Source: Polycladomyces zharkentensis
GTDB lineage: Bacteria > Bacillota > Bacilli > Thermoactinomycetales > JIR-001
Reading direction: 5' to 3'
Assembly: GCF_016938855.1 (NCBI RefSeq)
Contig: NZ_JAFHAP010000005.1
Coordinates: forward strand, 62,001 to 126,000
Length of the DNA: 64,000 bases
A model generated the notes under the pieces. It worked only from the letters and a program-made list of their open reading frames with translations. It was not told the origin of the DNA and did not search any database. Below, piece after piece: positions 7,636-16,064 of the stretch; within the stretch, counting starts at the first letter, position 1; the number at the start of each line of letters is the position of its first letter. A program made the translations under genes and the position numbers.

Positions 7636-8949
7636 ATGAAGCGTGTCAATGTTGCGTTATTGGGACTGGGAACGGTGGGAACGGGAACATATAAAATGCT
7701 CCAGTCCAATCAAGACGTGATTGCACGCAAAACGGGCACGCTGTTTGAAGTGCGCCGCATTCTGGTGCGGGATCTGACCAAGAAACGAAAGGTGGAAGGC
7801 GTGGGACATCTCCTGACCACCCGCTTTGAGGATGTATTGGACGCGGGGGTGCAGGTAGTGATTGAAGCGATGGGCGGAATCGAACCCACGCGCACCTATG
7901 TGGTGAAAGCAATAGAAGCGGGATGTCACGTTGTGACAGCCAATAAAGAGCTGATCGCCAAACACGGGGTGGAGCTGGAGCAGCTGGCGCGTGAAAAGGG
8001 CGTTCAATTGTTGTATGAAGCCAGTGTGGGCGGCGGAATCCCCGTTTTGGGCACCTTGCAGCATCTGCTCAAAGCCAACCGCATTCACAAGGTTTCCGGG
8101 ATTGTTAACGGTACCTGCAATTATATTCTGACGCAAATGGCCGAACATGGGCGTTCGTTTGATTCCGTTCTTGCAGAGGCGCAGGAAAAAGGATACGCTG
8201 AAGCCGATCCGACCGCAGACGTCGAAGGTTTTGATTCGGCTCACAAACTGGCGATTCTCTGCCGGTTGGCTTTCGGGGTGGATGTGAAGGTGGAAGACAT
8301 CCCGAGAAAAGGGATCACGGACATCACGGTTGCCGAATTGGAGATCGCCCGTCGTTTGGGATATTCCATCAAATTGCTCGCCCAAGCGGAACAATACGGT
8401 GAAGAAGGACCGGTTGCATTGCAAGTCGCGCCCACCTTGGTGCCGCTATCCCATCCGCTTTCCGGCGTTCGCGGCGTATACAACGCCATCCATGTGGAAG
8501 GTGATGTCGTGCAAGATGTGACGCTGGTGGGTCAAGGTGCGGGCGAACAACCCACAGGCAGTGCGGTGGTGGAAGATTTGTGCAATGTGTACCGCCTGCC
8601 TGTTTTGCGAGCCGCCTCTCTTCGTCGCCCGATGATTTTGCCGGCAGGTGAAGAAAGTGGTCTCCAGTTCCTCCTGATCGAAACGGAGGATGTATTGCCT
8701 GCCGACACGGCGGACAAGTGGAAGGCGGATCTCCTCGATACGGGCATCCAAGTGTTGGATGCGCTCATCTATCCGGATCATGGCCGGAGCCATGCCGCTT
8801 TCCTCGTTCGCAACTGGGAGCCGCGGCTGGTTTCAGTCCTGCCTGCGGAATGGGAAGTGTCCGTCAAACGGATCATCACCCGCCCGGTGTTGGCGGCTTC
8901 CGTCTCGCAAGAAGAAACAGAAATGGTGGGTGTGGGTTCCGTCAGCTGA
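7636..8949 (+). CDS. hom: Homoserine dehydrogenase
   Basis: This 437-residue enzyme reduces aspartate semialdehyde to homoserine, the branch point toward threonine and methionine. It has the dinucleotide motif GLGTVG (10-15), the catalytic-domain signatures TANKEL, VGGGIPVL and GIVNGTCNYIL, the ADPTADVEGFDSAHKL segment, and a C-terminal ACT-like region (about 355-437). The ribosome site AAAGGGGGGAG precedes the ATG. thrC and thrB do not follow; the gene is alone under a SAM riboswitch, which ties it to methionine demand rather than threonine. Confidence 0.96.
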   Translation: MKRVNVALLGLGTVGTGTYKMLQSNQDVIARKTGTLFEVRRILVRDLTKKRKVEGVGHLLTTRFEDVLDAGVQVVIEAMGGIEPTRTYVVKAIEAGCHVVTANKELIAKHGVELEQLAREKGVQLLYEASVGGGIPVLGTLQHLLKANRIHKVSGIVNGTCNYILTQMAEHGRSFDSVLAEAQEKGYAEADPTADVEGFDSAHKLAILCRLAFGVDVKVEDIPRKGITDITVAELEIARRLGYSIKLLAQAEQYGEEGPVALQVAPTLVPLSHPLSGVRGVYNAIHVEGDVVQDVTLVGQGAGEQPTGSAVVEDLCNVYRLPVLRAASLRRPMILPAGEESGLQFLLIETEDVLPADTADKWKADLLDTGIQVLDALIYPDHGRSHAAFLVRNWEPRLVSVLPAEWEVSVKRIITRPVLAASVSQEETEMVGVGSVS

Positions 8950-8993
8950 TGTGGGCGGCGACGCTCGCATCAGGCTGCGATTTCGGGAGCGGG

Positions 8994-9235
8994 CCTGATA
9001 TTTTCGTCTGAAGCGTTCCGTTCGTACCGTAAGGGATGTTGTTCCCGATGAGCGAAGCCCCAGGCCCTGACTGAGCAGAAGACCCGGGAAACGCCAGATC
9101 GCGGACAGTTTCCCCAAGCGTACGCTGTCCGCGTCGCGATGCCTGGGTCGTAGCGGTCCTGTCTGCTTTCCTGCAGATGAAGTGATCCGGGCAAACAATG
9201 TGGACGGTATTCATCAGACACACCCTGGTACAGAC
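8994..9235. repeat. Repeat family A, copy 2 (MITE-like)
   Basis: It aligns with the copy at 9399-9636 in the same orientation: CCGTAAGGGA, CCCTGACTGAGC, CGGGAAACGCCAG, a TTTCCCCAAGCG block, CTGCAG and a GTGGA block. The right end ATCAGACACACCCTGG is the reverse complement of the left end AGGGTGTGTCTGGT seen at 26136, so the family has terminal inverted repeats. No reading frame is conserved between copies. Confidence 0.65.
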
Positions 9236-9255
9236 CCGTGAAATTTGACATGATG

Positions 9256-9290
9256 ACCGCCTTCCTGCCTTTTGCGGGAAGGCGGTTTTT
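9256..9290 (+). terminator. Terminator between the two family A copies
   Basis: ACCGCCTTCC (9256-9265) pairs with GGAAGGCGGT, with a T run behind. It could be the original hom terminator, pushed away from the gene by the repeat insertion. Confidence 0.85.
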
Positions 9291-9398
9291 GGTGTCCGGG
9301 AAATTCGGGTACAATGAGGGGGGGATTGTGAAACCGTGGGAAGAAATATTTTCGAACCGGGAAAGCAATGGGAGCGCATGATCCGAACTCTTATTTAG

Positions 9399-9636
9399 GG
9401 CGTGTCTGGTCATTCCGTAAGGGAGCAATGTTTTCCCGGACGAGCGACTGACCAAGCCCTGACTGAGCGAAGACTCGGGAAGCGCAGGATTGAAATCGCG
9501 GGCAATTTCCTCAAAGCGAAGCGTACTTTGCCCGCGTCCTGCGCTGACCGGGTCGGAGCGGTCATCATCTGCATCCCTGCAGGGCGCAGGTGGAGCGAGC
9601 CGGGAAAGCACTGTGGATAACACCAGATACACTCTA
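9399..9636. repeat. Repeat family A, copy 3 (MITE-like, best preserved)
   Basis: The ends are GGGCGTGTCTGGTCATTCCG (9399-9418) and CACCAGATACACTC (about 9620-9633), inverted with respect to each other. The interior includes an inverted pair CGCAGGATTGAAATCGCGGGC / GCCCGCGTCCTGCG-like and CCCTGCAGGGCGCAGG. At about 240 bp without a gene it fits a non-autonomous miniature element. Confidence 0.65.
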
Positions 9637-9658
9637 GTCGGGTAGGAAGGTATGAAGC

Positions 9659-11047
9659 ATGACAAAGAACGAAACGATGATTCGCCTGAAAAAGGGGGAA
9701 ACCATCCGGCTTCCCATTCGCCGTTTGGGCATCAACGGAGAGGGAGTCGGATTTTATCAAAAACAAGTGGTGTTTGTCGACGGGGCCATTCCGGGTGAAG
9801 TGGTAGTGGCCCGTGTGGAAAGCGTGGAACGACGGTTTGCCAAAGCCCGTCTGCTTCGGATTCGGAAACGCTCTCCTCACCGAATTCAACCGCCATGTCC
9901 CGTTTATGCCGATTGCGGGGGGTGCCAACTGCAGCATATTGATTATCCGATGCAGTTGAAGTTGAAAAAGGAATTGGTGGAAGAAGCGTTTGTCCGTTAC
10001 ACTTCCTTGCGGGAATTGCCGATCGAAGAGACGGTGGGGATGGACGAACCGTGGCAATATCGCAACAAGGCCCAACTGCCGGTGCAGTTACGGGGGAAAA
10101 AGGTGGTGATGGGCATGTATTCGGCCCGTTCCCACCGGTTGGTCGACATGAGGGAGTGCGGGGTACAACACCCAGAGACCAACCGCATTCTGGAAACAGC
10201 GCGTAAAACGGTGGAAGAGATTGGCATCCCCATTTACGATGAAAAGAAACATACGGGTGTGTTGCGCCATTTGGTGGCCCGCTTCGGGTTTCGGACAGGA
10301 GAAGCCCAATTGGTGCTGGTGTGCCGTACCGACGAATTGCCGCAAGAGCGAGAGCTGGTGGAGCGTCTGGTTCGTCGCTTGCCGCAGGTGAAGAGCATCG
10401 TGCTCAACATCAACCCGAAACGCACCTCTCTTGTCTTTGGAGAGAAAAACCGCATTTTGTGGGGTAAGGAAACGGTGGATGAGCGACTGAATGAAAATGT
10501 GTACGCGCTGTCGGCTACGGCGTTTTTCCAGCTCAACCCGATTCAGACCGTGAAATTGTACGACTTGGTAAAGGAAGCCGCCGAGCTGACGGGAAAAGAA
10601 ACCGTCATCGACGCCTATTGCGGGGTAGGGACCATCGGTTTGTGGTTGGCGGATCGTGCCGCACGCATCATCGGGATGGACACGATTCCGTCAGCGGTCG
10701 AAGATGCCCGGTGCAACGCGAAACGGAACGGGATCGACCACGCCGAGTATCACATAGGTCAGGCGGAAGACTTGTTGCCCCGTTGGGTGAAAGCGGGGCT
10801 GCGGCCCGATGTGGTCGTGGTCGACCCGCCGCGGACCGGTCTGGGTCAGCCGTTAATCGACATGTTGCGGGAAGTGCGCGTGCCGCGGCTGGTGTACGTC
10901 TCCTGCAATCCGTCCACGCTGGCCAAGGATTGCGCACAGTTGCTGCAAGGGGGGTACGAACTGGAGCGGTTGGTCCCGGTCGATATGTTCCCGCAGACCG
11001 CCCACGTGGAAACGGTGTGTACTTTGTCTGCCACCAAAGAAAGGTGA
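9659..11047 (+). CDS. rlmD: 23S rRNA (uracil-C5)-methyltransferase, RlmCD/RlmD type
   Basis: This 462-residue SAM-dependent enzyme methylates uridines of 23S rRNA. It has an N-terminal TRAM domain (about 9-67), an Fe-S cysteine set (Cys80, Cys86, Cys89 in CPVYADCGGC plus a later Cys in MRECGVQ), the SAM motif DAYCGVGTIGLWLA, VVVDPPRTG, and the catalytic-base region YVSCNPSTLAKDC. In Bacillus a single enzyme (RlmCD) modifies both U747 and U1939; which sites apply here cannot be seen. The start is the ATG after TAGGAAGG. It is monocistronic, with a very strong terminator. Confidence 0.93.
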   Translation: MTKNETMIRLKKGETIRLPIRRLGINGEGVGFYQKQVVFVDGAIPGEVVVARVESVERRFAKARLLRIRKRSPHRIQPPCPVYADCGGCQLQHIDYPMQLKLKKELVEEAFVRYTSLRELPIEETVGMDEPWQYRNKAQLPVQLRGKKVVMGMYSARSHRLVDMRECGVQHPETNRILETARKTVEEIGIPIYDEKKHTGVLRHLVARFGFRTGEAQLVLVCRTDELPQERELVERLVRRLPQVKSIVLNINPKRTSLVFGEKNRILWGKETVDERLNENVYALSATAFFQLNPIQTVKLYDLVKEAAELTGKETVIDAYCGVGTIGLWLADRAARIIGMDTIPSAVEDARCNAKRNGIDHAEYHIGQAEDLLPRWVKAGLRPDVVVVDPPRTGLGQPLIDMLREVRVPRLVYVSCNPSTLAKDCAQLLQGGYELERLVPVDMFPQTAHVETVCTLSATKER

Positions 11048-11130
11048 TCCGCAGTGGACATTCATAGTTGGTTATGGTGAAAAGTGATCGCAGTCGCCCG
11101 TCCGAGTGACTTCGGGAGGTATTCGTAAGG

Positions 11131-11188
11131 GTAGACAAGCGGCCCGTATGGATGTGACTTTCCAATACGGGCCGCTTGTCTACTTTTT
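11131..11188 (+). terminator. Long 19-bp stem terminator between convergent genes
   Basis: Positions 11131-11149 and 11165-11183 are perfectly complementary over 19 bp (it opens GTAGACAAGCGGCCC) and TTTTT follows. It ends rlmD and may also slow the convergent lipoprotein transcript, although the minus-strand side lacks a T run. Confidence 0.9.
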
Positions 11189-11197
11189 ATCGGTTTT

Positions 11198-12763
11198 TCA
11201 ACGGATCTCCAGCTTCTCCGTCCACCGGATATCTCCATCCTGTTTTAACCGAATATATGCCGTGCCTTTGGCACCCGGGTCGATTTGTGCGGTCAATGTG
11301 ATTTCGGCATGTCCTTTGCTGTCCGATTTCAGTTGGAACGGGGCGCTGTAACCGTAAGCACTCGGCCAGGAACCGTCAGCGTTGCGGAACTTGGCCACTT
11401 GTTTCCCGCCTTCCAAATAGAGGCCGAGTCGGTATCCTTCGACGGTGCTGCCAGGCTGCAAACCGTCAGCCGTCACACGGATAGACACCGTTTGCCCGGC
11501 GGGAATCGGGTTGGGATGTTCTGCTATGTAGCGGATATCCCCGGAAGGTGGAGAGGGTTTCCCCGAATCAGATGCACCGTAGGAGCCCGGTTTGAAGGTG
11601 GAGGGGTCCCACCATTTGTATCCGTCGGCGGGCGGCGCCCACGGCTCCTTCTCCGGTTCAGTGCTCTTGGCCGGTTGTTCCCATTCATACAAACGGGTCG
11701 GTTGATCCAGTTTCAAACCCGGTACTTCCGAAAGCAGGGTGTAGGATTCCTTTTTGGCCAACCAATTCACCAGATTGACCAACAACACGGCATCGTCTTG
11801 TTCGTGGAAACCGTCATGCGTCTTTTTGGGTGCACCTGTCTCTTCGTTGCGGTATTTGGGTGTGTCGTCTTCCACGGGAGACGAGTCGCCGATAAAAGCA
11901 GCTTTTCCTTTCCCCGCTTTGGCGATGGCCACCATCGGACCTTCGGGGATACCGCCTCCATTGTAGACGCCTTGGTCGACGGCATGACTCCATTTGGCGT
12001 TGGTGCGGGGCAAATAAACGATCCCCTTCGCTTTTTGCGGATCGAGAATGGCGACAGTTGATCCGGCATGCATCGCAAAGGTTTGCACGCCGTTGGTGAT
12101 CCCGAATGCTTGATCCGGCGGAACGATCTGGTTGGCCGTTACATCCCCGATCGCATTGTAGCGGAAACGGACGCCGAAATGCCGGGCCAACCAGTCGGAA
12201 CTGACGACATTCTGCATCGGGGGAGAGGCGGCTTCTTCCGGATTCATCCCTTTTGTCGGACTGTTCCAGGCGCCGCGTCGGTAACCGTTGAATGCTTCGG
12301 AGGGATCCCAACGGTTTTTGTTTCGGTCGGCATTGTAATGATCGGAGATGAACAAAATGCTGCCGCCGTTTTGGACATATTGCCACATGGCATTCTGCTC
12401 CGATTGTTTGTAGGGGTTATTGGCTTCTCCGATGACGAAAACGTCGTATGGTCGCAAGTCGTCGTAGGTGATCGGCTCCTTTTTGCGCAGTTCTTTCACT
12501 TCATAGCCTTCATCCGCCAATGCCTGGGCGAAGTCGGAAAAACCCCCGTCGATGACCCAGTCAGCCGATCCGGCTGTTTGTTCATGCGTGTTGTCAAACA
12601 ACACTTTCTTCCCGTTCGGCTTGTCGGGTACGATCACGGGGGCTTCATCCCTGGGTTTCACCTGTGGTTGGTGGCTGCATCCGGTGGCCATCAGCATCCA
12701 GGGAATGAACAAGGCCAGCAGGAACGCGGTGGAAACGATGTTCGCCATTTTGCTTTTGAGCAT
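11198..12763 (-). CDS. Large predicted lipoprotein with GATase-like/DUF4350-like domain
   Basis: This 521-residue product has a lipoprotein signal (KSK, hydrophobic stretch, LMATGC lipobox near residue 29), so it should be tethered outside the membrane. Residues about 55-330 hold an alpha/beta domain (KVLFDNTHEQ, YDVFVIGEANNPY, NGGSILFISDHYNADRN, KGKAAFIGDSSPVEDDTP) that resembles the class-I amidotransferase-like folds of DUF4350 and ThuA-like proteins. Then come a Pro/Trp-rich linker and a C-terminal beta-rich domain (about 430-521). The ATG at 12763 is preceded by GGAGGTGCC; an upstream in-frame ATG lacks a ribosome site. I do not recognise a specific function; similar proteins are annotated as DNA-binding or hypothetical. 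Confidence 0.75.
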   Translation of the reverse strand: MLKSKMANIVSTAFLLALFIPWMLMATGCSHQPQVKPRDEAPVIVPDKPNGKKVLFDNTHEQTAGSADWVIDGGFSDFAQALADEGYEVKELRKKEPITYDDLRPYDVFVIGEANNPYKQSEQNAMWQYVQNGGSILFISDHYNADRNKNRWDPSEAFNGYRRGAWNSPTKGMNPEEAASPPMQNVVSSDWLARHFGVRFRYNAIGDVTANQIVPPDQAFGITNGVQTFAMHAGSTVAILDPQKAKGIVYLPRTNAKWSHAVDQGVYNGGGIPEGPMVAIAKAGKGKAAFIGDSSPVEDDTPKYRNEETGAPKKTHDGFHEQDDAVLLVNLVNWLAKKESYTLLSEVPGLKLDQPTRLYEWEQPAKSTEPEKEPWAPPADGYKWWDPSTFKPGSYGASDSGKPSPPSGDIRYIAEHPNPIPAGQTVSIRVTADGLQPGSTVEGYRLGLYLEGGKQVAKFRNADGSWPSAYGYSAPFQLKSDSKGHAEITLTAQIDPGAKGTAYIRLKQDGDIRWTEKLEIR

Positions 12764-12854
12764 GAAGGCACCTCCGGGATGGGGATAATCCCATTTTATC
12801 ACATTTTTTGGAATTCTTCACGTACTTCTTGTCCATCCGGTGGATGCTCAGCCG

Positions 12855-12900
12855 CAAAAAAATCCCGCGCTTCAGCCGATTGATGGGGCCGAAACGCGGG
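12855..12900 (-). terminator. mntH terminator (minus strand)
   Basis: On the minus strand CCCGCGTTTCGGCC pairs with GGCTGAAGCGCGGG and ATTTTTTTGC follows. It lies beyond the end of mntH, with a decayed repeat (about 13000-13125) between gene and terminator. Confidence 0.85.
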
Positions 12901-12999
12901 AGGACAGGGGAACCTCCCAAAATACATTTTGTCTACATCCAAAGAAAAATCAGTGTTTTTCCGTGATCGTTCCAGGTCTGCTTGATCATCCTATCAGAC

Positions 13000-13125
13000 A
13001 CGTTTCCCGGGTGAAGGAAGACTGCACCTTCTTGCGGAGAACCGAAAAGCGCAGGAAATTCTCCGCAGGCCATTTCCTTTGAAGTGACGTTCCTTTGCCT
13101 GCGCCTGCACTTCCGGTACTGCGTT
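13000..13125. repeat. Degenerate partial copy of repeat family A
   Basis: An ATCAGACACG end is followed by GAAAAGCGCAGGAAATTC, GGCCATTTCC, TTTGAAGTGACG and TGCCTGCGCCTGC. These match family A blocks in order, but the copy is truncated. It sits between the mntH stop and its terminator. Confidence 0.4.
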
Positions 13126-13131
13126 GAAGCA

Positions 13132-14481
13132 TTACGCCACCATTGTCGAATACAACAGATATGCGTTCAACCCCGCGATGACGAATGCGATCGTCCACGC
13201 AACGACTTTCAACCATGTCGGGTTGGCGAACTCACCCATCTTCGTCTTGTCACTGGTAAACTGAACAAGCGGAAATACGGCGAAAGAAAGTTGCAGGGAC
13301 AGGATCACCTGACTCAGGATCAACAGTTGCATCGTTCCGTTTTCCCCGTACATGGCGGTGACGATGACGGCCGGTACAATGGCGATCAGACGCGTGATCA
13401 GCCGGCGCAACCATGGGGCAAGACGGATATTCAGAAATCCTTCCATGACGATCTGTCCGGCTAATGTACCGGTCAGTGTGGAGTTTTGTCCCGAAGCCAA
13501 TAGCGCCACCCCGAACAGCACACTGGCGATGGAAGTGCCCAAGAGCGGTGTGAGCAGGTGATATGCCTGCTCGATCCCGGCCACTTCCACATTGCCGGAA
13601 CGGTGGAATGTCGCTGCGGACAAAATCAGAATCGATGCGTTGATCAAAAGTGCAAAAAACAGTGCCACCGTGGAGTCGATTGTCGCGTACTTGATTGCTT
13701 CCCGCTTGCCTTCCGGTGTTTGGTCAAAACGACGTGTCTGGACGATCGACGAGTGCAGATACAAGTTGTGCGGCATGACCGTGGCGCCGAGAATGCCAAT
13801 GGCGATGTACAGCATTTCCGGGTTTTGGATGATTTGAGGATTCGGAACGAATCCTTTCGCCACACCCATCCAGTCCGGTTTGGCCATTACCAGTTCCACC
13901 GCAAAGCAAATGCCGATGACGACCAACAATGAAATGACGATCGATTCGATGTAACGGAATCCTTTACTCTGCAGAAACAGGATGAGCAGTACATCCAGCA
14001 CGGTAATCAATACACCGTACAGAAGAGGAATCCCAAACAGCAGATTCAATGCGATCGCCGCTCCGATCACTTCCGCCAGATCGCAGGCGGCGATGGCCAA
14101 CTCGCACAAGATCCACAAGGAGATGGCCACCGGTTTGCTGTAGTGGTCCCGACATGCCTGGGCCAAGTCGCGCCCGGTCACAATGCCCAGTTTTCCGGCC
14201 AAGGATTGCAGGATCATCGCCATCACATTGGACAGCAAAATGACGGCCAACAGGGTGTAGTTGAACAATGATCCCCCTGCGATATCGGTAGCCCAGTTTC
14301 CGGGGTCCATATATCCGACCGCCACCAGATAACCGGGACCGGCAAACGCAAGGAATTTTCGGAGCCACGATCCCTTTTTCGGGATGGGTAAAGAACGGTA
14401 TACTTCAGGTAATGACGGCTGTTGTCGCGCCCGGCGCCATCCTTCGGCACCGGGAGTGGTTTGTGGTGCTGTCATGGCCAT
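13132..14481 (-). CDS. mntH: Nramp-type Mn2+/H+ symporter
   Basis: This 449-residue membrane protein imports manganese (and other divalent metals) with protons. The metal-site motif DPGN in TM1 ([11 protein letters not shown]) and [10 protein letters not shown] in TM6 are present, with about 11 hydrophobic segments. The ATG at 14481 follows AGAGGTGAT with good spacing; an upstream TTG is rejected because the ribosome site would lie inside the gene. It is transcribed divergently from rnz and terminates at 12855-12900. Regulation by MntR would be expected from the family, but I see no canonical MntR box, only the unassigned inverted repeat at 14598-14620. Confidence 0.94.
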   Translation of the reverse strand: MAMTAPQTTPGAEGWRRARQQPSLPEVYRSLPIPKKGSWLRKFLAFAGPGYLVAVGYMDPGNWATDIAGGSLFNYTLLAVILLSNVMAMILQSLAGKLGIVTGRDLAQACRDHYSKPVAISLWILCELAIAACDLAEVIGAAIALNLLFGIPLLYGVLITVLDVLLILFLQSKGFRYIESIVISLLVVIGICFAVELVMAKPDWMGVAKGFVPNPQIIQNPEMLYIAIGILGATVMPHNLYLHSSIVQTRRFDQTPEGKREAIKYATIDSTVALFFALLINASILILSAATFHRSGNVEVAGIEQAYHLLTPLLGTSIASVLFGVALLASGQNSTLTGTLAGQIVMEGFLNIRLAPWLRRLITRLIAIVPAVIVTAMYGENGTMQLLILSQVILSLQLSFAVFPLVQFTSDKTKMGEFANPTWLKVVAWTIAFVIAGLNAYLLYSTMVA

Positions 14482-14597
14482 GATCCGATCACCTCTTTCT
14501 CTCAACTAACAAAGATGGTTGAAAGCGATTTTTTTGCACTAGGTCAACTTTTGTCGAAAAAAATATAGGTCCAATCTCATTTCACCATAATATTAGT

Positions 14598-14620
14598 CAT
14601 GGGCAATAAAGTTGCCCTGA
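14598..14620. promoter_or_regulatory. Inverted repeat between mntH and rnz, possible operator
   Basis: GGGCAA (14601-14606) and TTGCCC (14612-14617) are perfect arms around TAAAG, and flanking TCA/TGA extend the symmetry with a one-base offset. It lies about 120 bases upstream of mntH and 50 upstream of rnz. It does not match the Bacillus MntR consensus well. Confidence 0.4.
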
Positions 14621-14666
14621 TCTAAATTATATATGATTCTTCGTTCGCTGGGAAGGGGGAAGGTGG

Positions 14667-15593
14667 ATGGAATTGTTTTTTCTGGGTACGGGAGCCGGTG
14701 TCCCGGCCAAGGAGCGCAATGTGTCGGCAACGGCTTTGAAATGGACGGAGCGAAAAGGAAGAACATGGCTGTTTGATTGTGGGGAAGCGACACAACATCA
14801 AATCCTTCATTCACCGGTGAAGTTGGGGAAAGTGGATCACATCTGGATTACCCATCTGCACGGGGATCATCTTTTCGGACTGCCGGGGGTGCTGGGGAGC
14901 CGATCGTTTCAGGAGGCGGATACCCCTCTGACCCTGTTCGGTCCGGAAGGATTGCGCCGATTCGTGGATACGGTACTGACTGTCAGTCGGACACATTTAC
15001 GATATGAATTGAAAGTAAGGGAGGTGACACCCGGCGTTGTTTATGAGGATGAATACGTACGGGTGATCTGTGCGGAATTGGACCATGGCATCCCTTGTTT
15101 CGGCTATCGCATTGAGGAAAAGGACCGCCCGGGTTCGTTGCGGGCGGACTTGTTGCAGGCATGGGGTGTTCCGCCGGGTCCGTTATACCGCTGGCTGAAA
15201 GCGGGACAGGATGTGCGGTTGCCCGACGGTCGCATGATACGGGCAAGAGAGGTGTTGGGACCGCCCAAACGGGGCCGGGTTGTGTCGATTCTGGGTGACA
15301 CCCGTCCGACGGAAGCGGCGGTTCGGCTGGCAGCAGGGGCGGATGTACTGGTACATGAAGCCACGTATCGGACCCGGGAAGCGACCCTGGCAGCAATGCA
15401 CGGACATGCCACCACGGTGGATGCTGCACGTACGGCCGAACGTGCGGGTGTCCGCACACTGCTCCTCAACCATATCAGTCCGCGATACGGTGTTGAGGAC
15501 GAACCGGCATTGCTGGCCGAAGCCAGGGCCATCTTCCCGGAGACATACGTCGCCCGGGACGGTTGGTGCTATCCGGTCATCTCACGCGATTGA
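14667..15593 (+). CDS. rnz: Ribonuclease Z (tRNA 3' endonuclease)
   Basis: This 308-residue metallo-beta-lactamase-fold nuclease removes 3' trailers from tRNA precursors lacking encoded CCA. The zinc motif THLHGDHLFGLPG (His-x-His-x-Asp-His), the later ELDHGIPCFGYR segment, LGDTRPT and HEATY, plus a C-terminal GHAT...HISPRY element, all fit the short RNase Z form. The ribosome site is GGGGGAAGGTGG. Length and N-terminus match Bacillus Rnz. Confidence 0.96.
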   Translation: MELFFLGTGAGVPAKERNVSATALKWTERKGRTWLFDCGEATQHQILHSPVKLGKVDHIWITHLHGDHLFGLPGVLGSRSFQEADTPLTLFGPEGLRRFVDTVLTVSRTHLRYELKVREVTPGVVYEDEYVRVICAELDHGIPCFGYRIEEKDRPGSLRADLLQAWGVPPGPLYRWLKAGQDVRLPDGRMIRAREVLGPPKRGRVVSILGDTRPTEAAVRLAAGADVLVHEATYRTREATLAAMHGHATTVDAARTAERAGVRTLLLNHISPRYGVEDEPALLAEARAIFPETYVARDGWCYPVISRD

Positions 15594-15717
15594 ACAGATG
15601 AAATGACCGCCGTCGCCGGGAAAAGGTTTTTTCCAACAGCAACCTCTGAACTTAAAGCCGCAGGAGCGCATTCTCACCCATGCCACCAAGAAACAGAGGG
15701 GAGAGAGATGACGCCCG

Positions 15718-16050
15718 TCAGGTGACGGGACTCCACTCGTGCACCCAAACCTCCATGGAGGGAACCCAACGCATACCCGGGTGTAACGAGAGGATATACT
15801 CTCGGTAGGCGTCCAGATCGGGGAATCCTTCTGAACGGGCGTCGGTGTCCGTCATCTCCCCCAGTTTTTGACGATATACGGCGGTGATGGAAAATCGTTG
15901 TCCCCGCAATTCGAGGGTTTCACCGGGATCGGCGTAGCGGCCGTTGCGTCTGGCCGCATGTTTGTCACCGCTCAGCACTTTTTCAACATCCGCCTCGCGC
16001 GTGACCAGCCGATCGATGGAGCATGTTTTGGGCGGCAAGGGCCGGATCAT
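15718..16050 (-). CDS. ASCH-domain protein
   Basis: This 110-residue protein looks like an ASCH (PUA-like) beta-barrel: an N-terminal KTCSIDRLVTREADVEKVLSGDKHAARR stretch with the usual Lys/Arg-rich first strand, a beta-rich DPGETLELRGQRFSITAVYRQ core, and a helix with DLDAYREYILSLHPGM. ASCH proteins are thought to bind RNA or nucleotides; some are amidohydrolases. The ATG at 16050 follows AAAGGAGTG. It starts 14 bases after the carboxypeptidase stop, so the two are one transcript. Function unproven. Confidence 0.75.
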   Translation of the reverse strand: MIRPLPPKTCSIDRLVTREADVEKVLSGDKHAARRNGRYADPGETLELRGQRFSITAVYRQKLGEMTDTDARSEGFPDLDAYREYILSLHPGMRWVPSMEVWVHEWSPVT

Positions 16051-16064
16051 CCCGGACACTCCTT

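Noticed and set aside
9659-9661. Alternative ATG at 9652 as rlmD start
   Set aside because: It is in a different frame from the RlmD protein.
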